Source: Owenia fusiformis (Eukaryota; Annelida; Polychaeta; Sabellida; Oweniidae). Taken from it: a DNA stretch of 48,488 nucleotides. The position numbers were made by a program, and so were the translations under genes. Each line of letters starts with the position of its first letter. Within the stretch, counting starts at the first letter, position 1. Under the pieces are notes generated by a model. The model had not been told where the DNA came from and made no database searches. It saw nothing but the letters and a program-made list of their open reading frames with translations. The stretch lies in NCBI GenBank assembly GCA_903813345.2, contig CAIIXF020000022.1, positions 1 to 48,488 of the forward strand, written 5' to 3'. Positions 48,161 to 48,488 of this stretch are shown here, in pieces.

Positions 48161-48488
48161 CTTCTATTTATTTATTAATGCCTATCAGACATTGCCATCT
48201 TTAATTAATATATCGCATTTTTTATTACATTTATTGATAATGCACACTGTACACTAGTACTGTCATAAGAATTTGCTCCATCCATTTTTCACATTGATTT
48301 GTTAATGTAGATACAATGATGCACATTGTAAATATTGTCAATTTATCACTTTCAGTGAATTAATTATCCGAGAATTTGATTTTGGTGTATTCAACGACCT
48401 CATTTGAGTTCATTAATCACTTTCAGAAATTCAATTGTTTAAATGTTTTGTTTGGATATCTTTCAATGACGTGTAGTTTGTTATCGAT

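Larger units (their letters stand above)
46903..48488. other. AT-rich flank upstream of the exon, no gene seen
   Basis: Probably an upstream intron or promoter region of the membrane-protein gene. It contains one isolated CATTGACTTAACATG match to the element core (about 47106-47120), a 25-bp-stem hairpin (47190-47292), and a C-run/CA microsatellite (48119-48160). No further exon could be supported. Confidence 0.5.

Overview
This window is eukaryotic, AT-rich intergenic or intronic DNA, most likely from a marine invertebrate. A mollusc or other lophotrochozoan is my guess; it rests on repeat style alone and no marker gene confirms it. It holds no bacterial-type operon. The only host gene I can support is one exon near the right end (46467-46899, minus strand), encoding the N-terminus of a single-pass membrane protein and ending in a canonical splice donor. 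Nearly everything else is mobile-element DNA in readable layers.

Layer 1: three head-to-tail copies (A, B, C) of a non-autonomous element built like a Helitron-like/Helentron-associated element (HINE, cf. DINE-1 and bivalve pearl elements). Each has a 5' stem-loop followed by the 12-mer AGACTCCAGATT, a core of about 477-bp tandem repeats, a conserved TGACC-rich 3' block, and a terminal 12-bp-stem hairpin made from the same 12-mer, followed by AATA. Copy A is 1-2474 (5' end off the window), B is 36171-38054, and C is 38055-46117, interrupted.

Layer 2: exactly 47 head-to-tail copies of a 717-bp unit (2472-36170, 33,699 bp) lie between the 3' end of A and the 5' end of B. The spacing never drifts, and every part I compared is identical, including the first and last copies. 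The unit is colinear with the A/B/C element (core segment, then TGACC-rich block, then terminal hairpin, then ATAATA). It is therefore best read as a second, related rolling-circle-type element amplified as a concatemer. The B/C junction at 38054/38055 preserves the unoccupied form of the insertion site. This is the most striking object in the window.

Layer 3: copy C is split by a 6,426-bp insertion (39103-45528) with terminal inverted repeats CACTGGCATGTAGCG and a perfect 5-bp target duplication GTTAA. Copy B keeps the empty site at 37456-37460. The CAC termini plus 5-bp duplication suggest a non-autonomous Transib/RAG-like element. Inside it are fold-back hairpins, a 5'-truncated and frameshifted LINE (41219-43075), and a 1.2-kb element whose ends are inverted 15-bp minisatellites (43804-44984).

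Right flank: copy C ends at 46117, about 350 bp inside the intron that follows the exon. If the gene model is right, the whole transposon complex, array included, may be intronic to this gene, because no further exon was recognised to its left.
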